This document shows positions 1 through 9,833 of a stretch of DNA of 64,000 bases, piece by piece. This stretch comes from Leeuwenhoekiella polynyae. GTDB lineage: Bacteria; Bacteroidota; Bacteroidia; Flavobacteriales; Flavobacteriaceae. Numbering within the stretch: the first letter of the stretch is position 1; each line of letters opens with the position of its first letter. Under the pieces are notes generated by a model. It was not told the origin of the DNA and made no database searches. It saw only the letters and a program-made list of their open reading frames with translations. A program made the translations under genes and the position numbers. The stretch is taken from NCBI RefSeq assembly GCF_004104075.1, contig NZ_QOVK01000006.1, positions 62,001-126,000 of the forward strand, written 5' to 3'.

Positions 1-1563
1 CGAATAGAGACCTACAATGTTGACTTTATGCTTGTCTGCAAAAGTTTTATCATAGGTTAATAAATTTTCAATTACATAATCCTGAAATAAGTTGCTGCTG
101 TTTCCTGCGCTATTGGGTGCAAAAGGATCAATATTAGCAACTCCCTGCCCGTTAAAAAATCCATCACGGCTGGTACGTAGATTTAAACCAATATTAAGTC
201 TGTATTTTAATCCGTCAACTCCTGGGATACTTACTTCACCGTATAAGTTATTGTACGTACCAAAATCTTTCTGAAGATTCACTCGGCCTTCTCCCAAGCC
301 TTTAAGCGTACTGCGTGTAGTTACCCAGAAGTCATCAGCAGGCATACTTACCACACGCTTTAGACTTCCATCTTCGTTATAAGGATTAAGAATAGGTGTA
401 GCACTAAGATTTCCATAAATCCCGGTTCCGGCGGCATTGGTAACATTCCAATTCATAATTGAGTTAATACCAAAGCGGAAAGCACCTACCTGCTGATCGA
501 TCTGTGCTCTTAGCGAATAGCGCTGAAAATTTTCCACCGGCAATACTGAAGTTTCTTTAAAGTAACCTCCACCAAAACTGTAGCTTCCATTTTCTGTTCC
601 TCCTGTAACACTAAAGTCATGATTGGTTTGCAAGCCTGTGCCATAAATCAAACCCTGCCAGTCAGTATTTACATTGGGATCTTCATCTGCACCATAATTC
701 TCATAAATTGGAACCCCACTTTCTTGTTGTAATGCTGTAGCCTGACGAAGAGCTACAAACTGCGGTCCATTCATCATCGGATATTTTGCAAATACCTCTT
801 TAGTGGCATAATATGTATTGTAGCTGAAGGTTGCCTTTTGTCCCTTTTGACCCGATTTTGTGGTAATCAAAACAACTCCGTTTGCTCCTCTTGAACCGTA
901 AATTGCGGTAGCGGAAGCATCTTTAAGAATATCAATACTCGCTATGTCGTTAATACTAATGTCATTTAGCCCCCCTGAAAAAGGAATACCGTTTAAAACG
1001 ATTAAAGGGTCATTACTTCCTGAAAGTGAACGCACACCACGTATACGTATGGAAGCATTGTCAGCACCGGGTCTGGTACTTGTTGTTGTAATTTGTACCC
1101 CAGGAGCACGACCTTGTAAAGCCTGTTGAAAGTTTGCAACCTGTACTTCTTCAAGCTCATCGCCGTCTAGTGATACTACAGAACCGGTAACCGACTCTTT
1201 ATTCTGAGTACCGTAACCGATAACAACTACTTCACTTAAGGATTGAAGATCATTTTCAAGTACAGTATTTACCTGAGCTCTGTTGTTAACAGGTACCTCT
1301 TTTGCCTCATAGCCTACAAAGCTAAAGACTAATACACCGTCTCCCGGTACATTATTTAAGGTGTAATTTCCGTCAAAGTCGGTTACTGCACCATTGCTAG
1401 TACCTTTTACGATAACATTAACGCCTGGTATAGGGCCATTGCCATCACTCACAGTTCCCGTGATTGTTGATTGAGCGTAAATTCCTGAGCAGAAAAATAC
1501 ACTTAAGAAGAAGAGCCCCAGATACCTGAGTGTTTTCTTCTGAAAAAGTAAAATGCTTTCCAT
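1..1563 (-). CDS. SusC/RagA-family TonB-linked outer-membrane receptor (N-terminal 521 residues; 3' end outside window)
   Basis: The minus-strand frame is open from the ATG at 1561-1563 to the window edge, so only about the first half of a roughly 1000-residue receptor is visible. It begins with a signal peptide ending near SGIYAQ, then a carboxypeptidase-regulatory-like (CNA-B type) domain with the PGVNVIVKGT and DFDGNYTL motifs. The plug follows, with SEVVVIGYG, GRAPGVQI, DASATAIYGSRGANGV and ITTKSG, the usual SusC landmarks. It should import oligosaccharides across the outer membrane with a SusD lipoprotein, whose gene would lie left of the window. It is divergent from the glycosidase operon starting at 2170, and the shared upstream region carries LacI-type boxes. 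Family assignment is secure; the glycan is inferred only from the neighbours. Confidence 0.95.
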   Translation of the reverse strand, partial: MESILLFQKKTLRYLGLFFLSVFFCSGIYAQSTITGTVSDGNGPIPGVNVIVKGTSNGAVTDFDGNYTLNNVPGDGVLVFSFVGYEAKEVPVNNRAQVNTVLENDLQSLSEVVVIGYGTQNKESVTGSVVSLDGDELEEVQVANFQQALQGRAPGVQITTTSTRPGADNASIRIRGVRSLSGSNDPLIVLNGIPFSGGLNDISINDIASIDILKDASATAIYGSRGANGVVLITTKSGQKGQKATFSYNTYYATKEVFAKYPMMNGPQFVALRQATALQQESGVPIYENYGADEDPNVNTDWQGLIYGTGLQTNHDFSVTGGTENGSYSFGGGYFKETSVLPVENFQRYSLRAQIDQQVGAFRFGINSIMNWNVTNAAGTGIYGNLSATPILNPYNEDGSLKRVVSMPADDFWVTTRSTLKGLGEGRVNLQKDFGTYNNLYGEVSIPGVDGLKYRLNIGLNLRTSRDGFFNGQGVANIDPFAPNSAGNSSNLFQDYVIENLLTYDKTFADKHKVNIVGLYS

Positions 1564-1783
1564 AAAACTTAGTTTGATTGAATTAATTAGTCATTTGAGT
1601 TAATTTGAATTGATGCGTCTTCATATAATACTTTAGAAAACATTAACATTTATTATACACTCAATCGATTTCGCTAATAATAAAAGTTATAATAATTAAG
1701 AAAAATAAAATGTATTTATGACAGTTATTGTCTTTAGTACTATATGTATTATTTTCAAATGTATGTAAATCTCACGTACCACA

Positions 1784-1800
1784 CAACCGATTGCGTAAAT
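1784..1800. promoter_or_regulatory. LacI-family operator candidate 1
   Basis: The sequence CAACCGATTGCGTAAAT contains the LacI-family palindrome form CAAnCGnTTG with a central CpG. It recurs exactly at 2101-2117. It lies about 220 bp upstream of the SusC start. No LacI-type regulator is encoded in the window. Confidence 0.6.
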
Positions 1801-2100
1801 TTTGTTTTAATATTTTTTTAGTTCTGAATGAAGTCAATAAAATATTGATTGTTAATGCATTATAAATTAGGTTTATTTTCAACCTCAATAAAATAAAAGG
1901 AGCAAATCAAGTTTTTATGTATCAAAACTAGTTTTCAGATTGAAAGAGTTTTACATTTTAAAGTGTTTAATCCACACTATAGAAGCTAATTTTTCGATAT
2001 TTTACTAGTGTTAGTTGTAATTAGTAAGATGATAAATTTCTTTCTGGATGATATTATGTCTTTAAAAATGATGGTAAAATGCTAAATTATTTTTAGTTTG

Positions 2101-2117
2101 CAACCGATTGCGTAAAT
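2101..2117. promoter_or_regulatory. LacI-family operator candidate 2
   Basis: This is an exact second copy of CAACCGATTGCGTAAAT, in the same orientation, about 52 bp upstream of the GH3 start. Here the preceding G completes the longer LacI-type form GCAAnCGnTTGC. An imperfect -7 element abuts it, which suits repression of the enzyme operon. Confidence 0.65.
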
Positions 2118-2169
2118 GCTTTAACTATCATTTCCTTCATTCACTTTAAATTTTCAAATTTTAATATTT

Positions 2170-4437
2170 ATGAGTTATTTCTCTTCTTATCGTACGGCTC
2201 TTCTAATTATGAGTCTGATTATCCTGTCTTGTAATACTGATCAAAAAACGTCAGCGCAAACGATTGAAAAGGAAGAAATTTCAAACCCCGACTTTCTGTT
2301 CTATGATACTTCTTTATCAGTAGATGAGCGTGTAGCCGATTTGATTTCGCGATTATCTCTGGAAGAAAAGGCTGCGCAGATGATGAACAGTACCCCGGCA
2401 ATTGAACGATTCGGAATTCCGCCTTATGATTATTGGAATGAGGCCCTTCACGGGGTTGGCAGGGCTTCTGCAGCTACGGTTTTTCCGCAGGCTATAGGAA
2501 TCGGTGCCACTTTTGATGCAGATTTGGCGTATCGTATCTCCAATGCAATATCAGACGAAGCACGGGCTTTATATAATGCAACCAGTGAAAAGGGAAATTA
2601 TAACCGGTATAACGGTCTGAGTTTCTGGACACCCAATATCAACATATTTAGAGATCCGCGTTGGGGGAGAGGACAGGAGACTTATGGTGAAGATCCGTAT
2701 TTAATGTCTTTAATAGGAGTTGCTTTTGTCAAGGGCTTGCAGGGCGATGATCCTGATCATTTAAAAACTGCTGCCTGCGCCAAACACTTCGCCGTGCATA
2801 GCGGCCCTGAACAATTGCGCCATGAATTTAATGCTACGGCAAGCTTAAAAGATATGTATGAAACCTATTTGCCGGCTTTTGAAGCACTGGTAAATGAAAA
2901 TGTGGAGGCTGTAATGTGCGCTTACAACAGTACTAATGGCGAACCCTGCTGTACCAATAAGTATTTACTGGATGAGGTATTGCGAAAAAATTGGAATTTT
3001 GACGGACACATTCTGAGTGATTGTGCTGCTTTGGTAGATTTATACGTTGCAAAAGGTCAGGGTGGACACGGTATCGCGCCCTCTAAAGCCGGTGCTGCGG
3101 CTATGGCAGTAAAAAGCGGAGTGAGTTTAAACTGTGGTGACACCTACAGTGCCTTACCGGAAGCGGTTGAAAAGGGCTTGATTACCGAAGCGGAGATTGA
3201 CCAGCAGTTAGCTTTATTACTAAAAACACGTTTCAAGCTGGGATTATTCGACCCAAAAGGAAGCAACAAATACGATTCGCTTTCACTTGAAGTAGTAAAC
3301 AACGATGAACACCGCGCTCTGGCACGCGAATCTGCTCAAAAAAGTATCGTGCTTTTAAAGAATGACGGAATTCTTCCACTTAAAAAAGACCTTTCCAAGT
3401 ATTTTCTTACCGGGCCTAATGCTACGAGTACCGAAGTACTTTTAGGCAATTATTATGGCGTAAATTCGAATATGGTAACCATTCTTGAGGGTATCAGCAC
3501 AGCGATAATCCCTACCAGTCAGTTGCAATACCGCCAGGGTGCTATGTTGAATAAAGATTCCAGAAATCCCATTAATTATGCGACCGGTAATGCCGCGAAC
3601 AGCGATGTGACGCTGGTGGTTTTGGGCCTTTCAAGTACGCTTCAGGGCGAAGAAGGCGACTCTATAGATTCTGATACTGCGGGTGATCGTTTAGATTATG
3701 GTTTACCGCCTAATCAAATTCAATATCTGGAGGATTTAAGAGCTATGGCAGATAGAAACCCTGAAGATCGCAAACCACTTATTGCCATTGTAACCGGCGG
3801 AAGTCCGGTAGATCTTTCCAAAGTTCAGGAGCTGGCTGATGCCGTGCTCTATGTCTGGTATCCCGGTGAAGAAGGAGGTACTGCAATTGCAGATGTACTT
3901 TTTGGCGATGTTTCACCATCCGGGAGATTACCTATTACGTTTCCAAAATCTTTAGATCAGTTGCCTGCTTATGATGACTATTCTATGGAAGGTCGTACGT
4001 ATAAATATATGAATGGAGAGCCGATGTATCCGTTTGGATTTGGGCTTAGCTATACGCAATTTGAATACAGCAACGCTACTCTTGATAAAACAGAACTTTC
4101 TGCAGAAGAGTCTGTAAGCCTGGAGGTCACCGTTAAAAATACCGGAAATGTAAAGTCAGACGAGGTGGTTCAGGTGTATATTTCTGATTTGGAAGCTTCG
4201 GTACGCGTGCCGAATTCTCAATTTATAAATACCCGCCGTGTTACACTAGAACCCGGTGCTTCTGAAAAAGTTACATTCGAGATTAAGCCTGAAAGTTTTC
4301 AGGTTGTTCAGGAAGACGGGTCTAAAATTATTGAACCCGGTAAATTCAGACTATATGTAGGGGGATCAAGCCCTATGAAACGCAGTGAGGCATTGGGGGC
4401 TTCTAAAATGGCTGAAGTAGAATTTGCAGTAAACTAA
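2170..4437 (+). CDS. GH3 beta-xylosidase-type glycoside hydrolase, lipoprotein
   Basis: This 755-residue GH3 enzyme should release xylose (or glucose) from the non-reducing end of oligosaccharides. The N-terminus has a lipoprotein signal with lipobox LSC (Cys21), so it is probably anchored in the periplasm or outer membrane. Visible motifs are NEALHG (residues 90-95), RDPRWGRGQETYGEDP (161-176), KHF at 205-207, and GHILSDC with the likely nucleophile Asp284. The SDC form and the NEALHG motif resemble plant/fungal-type beta-xylosidases more than beta-glucosidases. The C-terminus after PFGFGLSYT is the usual Fn3-like domain. It is first in a plus-strand series with the acetylesterase 6 bp downstream, and a LacI-type box lies 52 bp upstream. 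Family is certain; xylosidase specificity is inferred. Confidence 0.93.
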   Translation: MSYFSSYRTALLIMSLIILSCNTDQKTSAQTIEKEEISNPDFLFYDTSLSVDERVADLISRLSLEEKAAQMMNSTPAIERFGIPPYDYWNEALHGVGRASAATVFPQAIGIGATFDADLAYRISNAISDEARALYNATSEKGNYNRYNGLSFWTPNINIFRDPRWGRGQETYGEDPYLMSLIGVAFVKGLQGDDPDHLKTAACAKHFAVHSGPEQLRHEFNATASLKDMYETYLPAFEALVNENVEAVMCAYNSTNGEPCCTNKYLLDEVLRKNWNFDGHILSDCAALVDLYVAKGQGGHGIAPSKAGAAAMAVKSGVSLNCGDTYSALPEAVEKGLITEAEIDQQLALLLKTRFKLGLFDPKGSNKYDSLSLEVVNNDEHRALARESAQKSIVLLKNDGILPLKKDLSKYFLTGPNATSTEVLLGNYYGVNSNMVTILEGISTAIIPTSQLQYRQGAMLNKDSRNPINYATGNAANSDVTLVVLGLSSTLQGEEGDSIDSDTAGDRLDYGLPPNQIQYLEDLRAMADRNPEDRKPLIAIVTGGSPVDLSKVQELADAVLYVWYPGEEGGTAIADVLFGDVSPSGRLPITFPKSLDQLPAYDDYSMEGRTYKYMNGEPMYPFGFGLSYTQFEYSNATLDKTELSAEESVSLEVTVKNTGNVKSDEVVQVYISDLEASVRVPNSQFINTRRVTLEPGASEKVTFEIKPESFQVVQEDGSKIIEPGKFRLYVGGSSPMKRSEALGASKMAEVEFAVN

Positions 4438-4443
4438 AAACAC

Positions 4444-6396
4444 ATGAAGTTTAAAAGAATAACCGGCATCACCCTTTTTATTTTAAGCTTAAGTCTTTCT
4501 GTACAGGCTGAAGTAAAATTACCTGTTTTAATAAGTGACGGGATGGTGTTGCAGCGGGATGCTAAAGTTCCGGTTTGGGGCTGGGCAGATCCCGGCGAAA
4601 AGATTACACTTTCGTTTAAAGGAAAGCAATATAAAACCACCACTGCTAAAGATGGAAAATGGAGCATAGAACTCCCTAAAATGAAAGCAGGCGGACCTTT
4701 TCAAATGCGCATTGCAGGTAAAAATGAGCTTGAAATCAATGATATTTTAATTGGAGACGTGTGGTTGTGCACCGGCCAGTCTAATATGGTACACCAGCTT
4801 GATATTCACGATGTGCGTTACGCGGAAGAAATTGCTACCGCAAATAATCCGAACATCAGACATTTCAAAGTGCCTACCACCCCTGTTTTGTCGGGTCCTG
4901 AGGAAGATATTACCGGAGGCGAATGGCAAAAAGCTGTGGGGGAGGAAGTCCGTTCTTTTTCGGCAGTTGCTTATTTCTTTGCTAAAAAAATCTATGAGAA
5001 ATACCAGATTCCTATTGGTTTAATCAATGCCAGCGTAGGCGGTACGCCCATTGAAGCCTGGATTCCTGAAGAAGGCTATACCAATTTTCCTGAAAAACTT
5101 GAGATCATTGAAGAAAATAAAGATACCGTGTTTGTAAACCGCCAGAAGCAATTTCAACCCGTTAATTCCGGCCCTAAAGAAATCAGGGATAAGGGTTTGA
5201 CAGGAGCACTTCCCTGGTATGATGTGAACTTTGAACCTAAAAACTGGAGACGAATTACTATTCCGGGTTACTGGGAAGATCAGGGAATTAAGGATCTAAA
5301 TGGCATAGTCTGGTATCGCAGAGAAGTGGAAATCCCAGAGTCTATGGTCGGTAAAAAAGGCCGACTGTTTATGGGGCGTATTGTTGATGCCGATGAGGTG
5401 TATATCAATGGCGTATTGGTGGGGAATAAAACCTATCAATACCCGCAACGCCGCTATGATGTGCCGGATACCCTACTTAAAGCCGGAAAAAATAATTTTA
5501 CCATTAAAGTCACCAATTACAATGGTAAAGGAGGCTTTGTGCCTGATAAACCCTATTACATTTTTACCGAGCAAGATACTGTTGACCTCAAAGGCTACTG
5601 GCAGTATAAAGTAGGAGAAGTGTTTAAACCTGTTGTTCGTTCCCGAAATAACTTATTGGGAGAACCGGTGCGCCGCATTAATCCACAAAATGAGCCTGCA
5701 GCCCTGTACAACGGGATGATTGCACCTTATGTGCAATTACCGGTCAAAGGTATTTTATGGTATCAGGGCGAAAGCAATGCAGGTAATCCAGAGGCTTACG
5801 CAGGCTATATGACGGCTTTGATTTCAGGTTTGCGCAGTGTTTTGCAGCAACCCGAAGCACCTTTTATATATGCACAGTTGCCTAATTTTATGGATGTTTC
5901 CTATTTACCGGAAGAAAGCAGTTGGGCCGAATTGAGGGAGTCGCAACTCAAAGCTTTACAGAATTCCAATACGGCGATGACGGTAAATATCGATTTGGGC
6001 GAATGGAACGACATTCACCCGGACAATAAAAAAGATGTGGGTGAGCGTATGGCACTGGCAGGATTGAAGTTGGCCTATGATGAAGATTTGGTGTATTCCG
6101 GTCCCATTTATAAAAGCTCCTCCGTTGAAGATGGAAAAGTGATTTTGAATTTTGAACATACAGGAAGTGGTCTGGTGAGTAATGATGGCGAACCTCTGAG
6201 CGAATTTGCACTGGCAGGGGAAGATGGCAAATTTGTGTGGGCGAATGCAAAAATTGAAGGTGATCAGGTTATCGTTTGGAGTGATGAGATCCCCGAACCA
6301 AAGTATTTGCGCTATGCCTGGGCAGACAACCCCGATAATCCCAATTTATACAATGAGGAAGGTTTACCGGCTTCACCTTTTAGAATTGAGTTATAA
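4444..6396 (+). CDS. SASA-domain carbohydrate acetylesterase (sialate O-acetylesterase-like) with inserted jelly-roll domain
   Basis: This 650-residue secreted protein has a signal peptide ending in VQA (about residue 22). The catalytic SASA/SGNH core shows CTGQSNM (nucleophile Ser113), NASVGGTPIEAW, WYQGESNAG and DIHP with His525. Between the two halves, roughly residues 250-390, lies a GH2-type sugar-binding jelly roll (WYRREVEIP, DEVYINGVLVG). This architecture is typical of polysaccharide-locus esterases that remove acetyl groups from plant glycans rather than from sialic acid. It follows the GH3 gene by 6 bp, so translation is probably coupled. In this setting it would de-acetylate xylan- or xyloglucan-derived oligosaccharides before the xylosidases act. 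That substrate is inference. Confidence 0.9.
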   Translation: MKFKRITGITLFILSLSLSVQAEVKLPVLISDGMVLQRDAKVPVWGWADPGEKITLSFKGKQYKTTTAKDGKWSIELPKMKAGGPFQMRIAGKNELEINDILIGDVWLCTGQSNMVHQLDIHDVRYAEEIATANNPNIRHFKVPTTPVLSGPEEDITGGEWQKAVGEEVRSFSAVAYFFAKKIYEKYQIPIGLINASVGGTPIEAWIPEEGYTNFPEKLEIIEENKDTVFVNRQKQFQPVNSGPKEIRDKGLTGALPWYDVNFEPKNWRRITIPGYWEDQGIKDLNGIVWYRREVEIPESMVGKKGRLFMGRIVDADEVYINGVLVGNKTYQYPQRRYDVPDTLLKAGKNNFTIKVTNYNGKGGFVPDKPYYIFTEQDTVDLKGYWQYKVGEVFKPVVRSRNNLLGEPVRRINPQNEPAALYNGMIAPYVQLPVKGILWYQGESNAGNPEAYAGYMTALISGLRSVLQQPEAPFIYAQLPNFMDVSYLPEESSWAELRESQLKALQNSNTAMTVNIDLGEWNDIHPDNKKDVGERMALAGLKLAYDEDLVYSGPIYKSSSVEDGKVILNFEHTGSGLVSNDGEPLSEFALAGEDGKFVWANAKIEGDQVIVWSDEIPEPKYLRYAWADNPDNPNLYNEEGLPASPFRIEL

Positions 6397-6426
6397 CTCG
6401 CACAAAACCCATTAATTGAATATTTT

Positions 6427-9400
6427 ATGATGCGCTTGACTTATTTTTTTGTTGTGGTTGCGTTTGCAGGGGCATTAAACTCCTGTAAAGACTCAGGTTT
6501 TCAGAAAAAGACGAGCACGGCAGAAACGCTTTTTACCGAAATCTCAAATGAAGACTCCGGGATTCATTTTAAGAATACCGTGACCGAAACAGCAGCCTTC
6601 AACATCCTCAATTACTACGATATGTATAATGGAGGCGGTGTAGCTATAGGTGACGTAAACAATGATGGTCTGGAAGATGTGTATTTCACTTCAAACCAAA
6701 ATTCGAATAAGCTTTACCTCAATAAAGGAGATTTTAAATTTGACGATATTACTGAAGCAGCCGGTGTGGCAGATGCCGAAGGCTGGACGACCGGGGTCAC
6801 GATGATCGACATCAATGCTGATGGCTGGCTGGATATTTACGTCTGTAAATCGGCTTCTCTGAATAACAGTTTAGAACGCCGAAACAAGCTGTTTATCAAT
6901 CAAAAAGACGGCACCTTTACCGAAGAAGCTGCCAAATGGGGCCTGGCTGACGATGGTTTTTCAATTCAGGCGTATTTTCTGGATTATGATAAGGACGGTG
7001 ATCTGGATATGTATTTGATCAACCATCGCGATGACTTTTTAAATTCGGTTGATCTTAATGCCATTGTCAATGACGAGCAGTTTTACCCGCAAACTTCAGA
7101 TCACCTGTACCGCAATGACGGCAATAGTTTTACCGATGTAACTCCGGGTAGCGGTTTGATCAACAAAGAATTCAGTCTGAGTGCTTCTATCGGAGATTTT
7201 AATAATGACGGCTGGCCCGATATTTTTGTAGCTAACGACTTCATCACGCCCGATAAGCTCTACATTAACAACAAAAACGGCACGTTTGCCAATGAGGTCA
7301 ATACCAAAATGAAGCACATCTCGTACAGCAGTATGGGCTCAGATTTTGCCGATGTCAACAACGACTTTTTACCCGATTTACTGGTTTTAGATATGTCTGC
7401 GGAAGATCATCAGCGTGGAAAACAAAATATGGCCAGTATGAATACCGAAGGATTTTGGTGGATTGTTGAGGCCGGCTTCCATTACCCATACATGTCAAAC
7501 GTACTTAACTTAAACAACGGGAATGGCTATTTTACCGATATCGCCCAGGTTTCCGGAGTGTCAAAAACCGACTGGAGCTGGGCGCCACTCATTGCCGATT
7601 TTGATGGCGATGGCTTTAAAGATATTTTCATCACAAATGGAATTAAACGCGAGATTGCCAATCAGGATTTTGGCAGGTTTCTCGATGCCAACGAGGGTTC
7701 GCTGGAGCAAATGCCTATTGACAGCATTCTCAAGGAAATGCCTTCAGACAAGCTTCAGAATTATGCATTTAAAAACAACAAAGACCTTTCCTTTAAAAAA
7801 GTAATCGAAGACTGGGGTTTTACTCAGGCGGTGAATTCAAACGGAGTGGCTTACGGGGATCTGGATAATGATGGTGATCTGGACCTGGTAGTAAACAATC
7901 TGGAGGATGAGGCCGGTATTTACCGCAACAATTCCACCGCAAATTATATAAGTATTAAGCTCAAAGGCGATGCTAAAAATCCCCTTGCAATAGGTTCTAA
8001 GGTAAAAGTGTTTACAGACAGCACAAAGCAGTATCAGGAACTCTATTTATCGCGGGGATATCAATCTTCCGTTTCTCCGGTTTTGAATTTTGGGGTAGGA
8101 GAAGAGCAACAAATTTCAAAAATAGAAGTGGTTTGGAATACGGGAAAGGTTTCGGTTTTAGAAAAGGTTCAGGCCAATCAAATCCTCAGCTTATCTGAGG
8201 CCGAGGCCACAAATTCAGTTGAAACGCCTTATGATCGTCCAGAACATTTTGAGCGTATAGATCCGCGAGAGCTTGGTTTGACTTATGCGCATGAAGAAAA
8301 TGATTTTAATGATTTTTCACGGCAGGTATTATTACCACAAAAACAATCGCAGCAAGGTCCGGCTTTTGAAGTGGCAGATGTAAATAATGACGGACTTGAA
8401 GATGTATTTCTGGGTGGTGGTCCTGGTCAGGCAGCTCAGTTGTACATTCAGCAAAAGGATGGAAAATTTGAACAAATCCCACAGGCCGCTTTTGAGTCAG
8501 ATAAAGCCTATGAAGATAATGGAGCGCATTTTTTTGATGCAGACGGGGATGGCGATTTGGATGTATACGTAGCCAGCAGCGGTTATGAGTTAGCGGAAAA
8601 TGATAGCAAACTACAGGATCGCCTCTACCTGAATGACGGAAAAGGAAGTTTTAGTGCTTCTTCGGCTTTGCCAAAAATGCTTACGGGATCTAAAGCGGTT
8701 GTTTCTTTAGATTACGATCAGGACGGTGATCTTGATTTAATTGTGGGCGGTAGAATAGTACCCGGAAAATATCCGCTGTCTCCGCGCTCTTATATTTTAG
8801 AAAACCAAAGTGGAAAATTTGTAGATGTTACCAAAACGGTTGCGCCAGATTTTGCTGAAGCCGGATTAATAAATGACCTGCTTTTGTCTGACTACGACGG
8901 CGATGGTGATTTTGACTTGCTGGTAGCAGGGGAGTGGATGCCCATTACGGTCTTTGAGAATCAAAACGGAAGCTTTCAGCCTTTAGAAATAGAAGCGTTA
9001 AAAGAGACGTCCGGCTGGTGGAATAGCATTGCTGAAATTGATTTTGACCAGGATGGGGATCTGGATTATTTCGTAGGAAACCTGGGTGCAAATAATAAGT
9101 TTCATCCCTCCTCAGAAAAGCCGCTGCATATCTACGGTAACAACTTCGATAGCGATGGTAATTATGATATGATTTTAAGTAAGGTGTACAAGGGCAGTTT
9201 AGTACCCGTTCGCGGCAAGGAATGTTCTACGATGCAGAATTCTTTTGTAAGCGAAAAAATCAAAACCTATAAAGAGTTTGCCAATTCTACACTAACTGAT
9301 ATTTATGGCAGTGAGCAGATTGCTAATTCGTATCACAAACAAGCTACCGAGTTTGAATCGGTTTATCTTGAAAATTTAGGAAATGGTGATTTTAGAATGA

Positions 9401-9714
9401 AACACCTGCCGGTTGTCGCGCAACTGGGGCCAACGATGTCGTTTGCATTTAGTGATATAAATAAAGACGGTCACCTGGATGTTGTGGGAATAGGCGCTAT
9501 TCACGAAGCTGAAGTAGAAACGGTTAAATACGATTCAAACGTGGGTTACGTATTGCTGGGAGATTCAAAAGGTGGGTTGAAGCCTTATAAAGACATCAGT
9601 TTTTATAATGACCTCAATGCAAAGCTTATGAAGCAGATGAATATTGGCAATGAAAGCTATTTAGTTATCGCCAATAATAACAGGCCTCTTACCATATTCA
9701 AAATCAAAGACTAA
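6427..9714 (+). CDS. CRTAC1-like FG-GAP/VCBS-repeat lipoprotein with ASPIC/UnbV domain
   Basis: This 1095-residue surface-type lipoprotein (lipobox LNSC, Cys20) carries two arrays of calcium-binding FG-GAP/VCBS blades with D-x-[DN]-x-D-G loops. Examples are DVNNDGLEDV, DYDKDGDLDM, DFNNDGWPDI, DFDGDGFKDI and DLDNDGDLDL, and later DADGDGDLDV, DYDQDGDLDL and DYDGDGDFDL. An ASPIC/UnbV module (VLNFGVGEEQQISKIEVVWN) sits between the arrays, around residues 550-590. Two seven-bladed beta-propellers are likely. Such proteins are frequent companions of SusC/SusD systems, but their role (glycan binding, adhesion or scaffold) is not settled. It starts 30 bp after the esterase and is very probably in the same operon. 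No catalytic motif was seen. Confidence 0.88.
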   Translation: MMRLTYFFVVVAFAGALNSCKDSGFQKKTSTAETLFTEISNEDSGIHFKNTVTETAAFNILNYYDMYNGGGVAIGDVNNDGLEDVYFTSNQNSNKLYLNKGDFKFDDITEAAGVADAEGWTTGVTMIDINADGWLDIYVCKSASLNNSLERRNKLFINQKDGTFTEEAAKWGLADDGFSIQAYFLDYDKDGDLDMYLINHRDDFLNSVDLNAIVNDEQFYPQTSDHLYRNDGNSFTDVTPGSGLINKEFSLSASIGDFNNDGWPDIFVANDFITPDKLYINNKNGTFANEVNTKMKHISYSSMGSDFADVNNDFLPDLLVLDMSAEDHQRGKQNMASMNTEGFWWIVEAGFHYPYMSNVLNLNNGNGYFTDIAQVSGVSKTDWSWAPLIADFDGDGFKDIFITNGIKREIANQDFGRFLDANEGSLEQMPIDSILKEMPSDKLQNYAFKNNKDLSFKKVIEDWGFTQAVNSNGVAYGDLDNDGDLDLVVNNLEDEAGIYRNNSTANYISIKLKGDAKNPLAIGSKVKVFTDSTKQYQELYLSRGYQSSVSPVLNFGVGEEQQISKIEVVWNTGKVSVLEKVQANQILSLSEAEATNSVETPYDRPEHFERIDPRELGLTYAHEENDFNDFSRQVLLPQKQSQQGPAFEVADVNNDGLEDVFLGGGPGQAAQLYIQQKDGKFEQIPQAAFESDKAYEDNGAHFFDADGDGDLDVYVASSGYELAENDSKLQDRLYLNDGKGSFSASSALPKMLTGSKAVVSLDYDQDGDLDLIVGGRIVPGKYPLSPRSYILENQSGKFVDVTKTVAPDFAEAGLINDLLLSDYDGDGDFDLLVAGEWMPITVFENQNGSFQPLEIEALKETSGWWNSIAEIDFDQDGDLDYFVGNLGANNKFHPSSEKPLHIYGNNFDSDGNYDMILSKVYKGSLVPVRGKECSTMQNSFVSEKIKTYKEFANSTLTDIYGSEQIANSYHKQATEFESVYLENLGNGDFRMKHLPVVAQLGPTMSFAFSDINKDGHLDVVGIGAIHEAEVETVKYDSNVGYVLLGDSKGGLKPYKDISFYNDLNAKLMKQMNIGNESYLVIANNNRPLTIFKIKD

Positions 9715-9833
9715 ACTTCTGTAAATAATTAGATTTCAACATAAATTCTTGCAGTTAGCTTTTAAATGTTTAAATTACATTTAAAACAAGTCGGTTTTTC
9801 GGCTTTCTAAAATTAACTTGAGACAGGTAACCC

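Larger units (their letters stand above)
1564..2169. promoter_or_regulatory. Divergent promoter region of the polysaccharide locus
   Basis: This stretch of about 600 bp without a gene separates the SusC gene from the GH3 gene. It is very AT-rich and shows no credible ORF. It contains two identical 17-bp LacI-type boxes, listed separately. An imperfect Bacteroidota -7 element (TTTTAGTTTG, ending at 2100) touches the second box, so a repressor bound there would cover the likely start point of the GH3 transcript. The promoter assignment is inference. Confidence 0.6.

Noticed and set aside
5381-5614. Alternative-frame ORFs inside the esterase, FG-GAP and other large genes
   Set aside because: They are overlapped by long frames with clear domain motifs and show no signals of their own.
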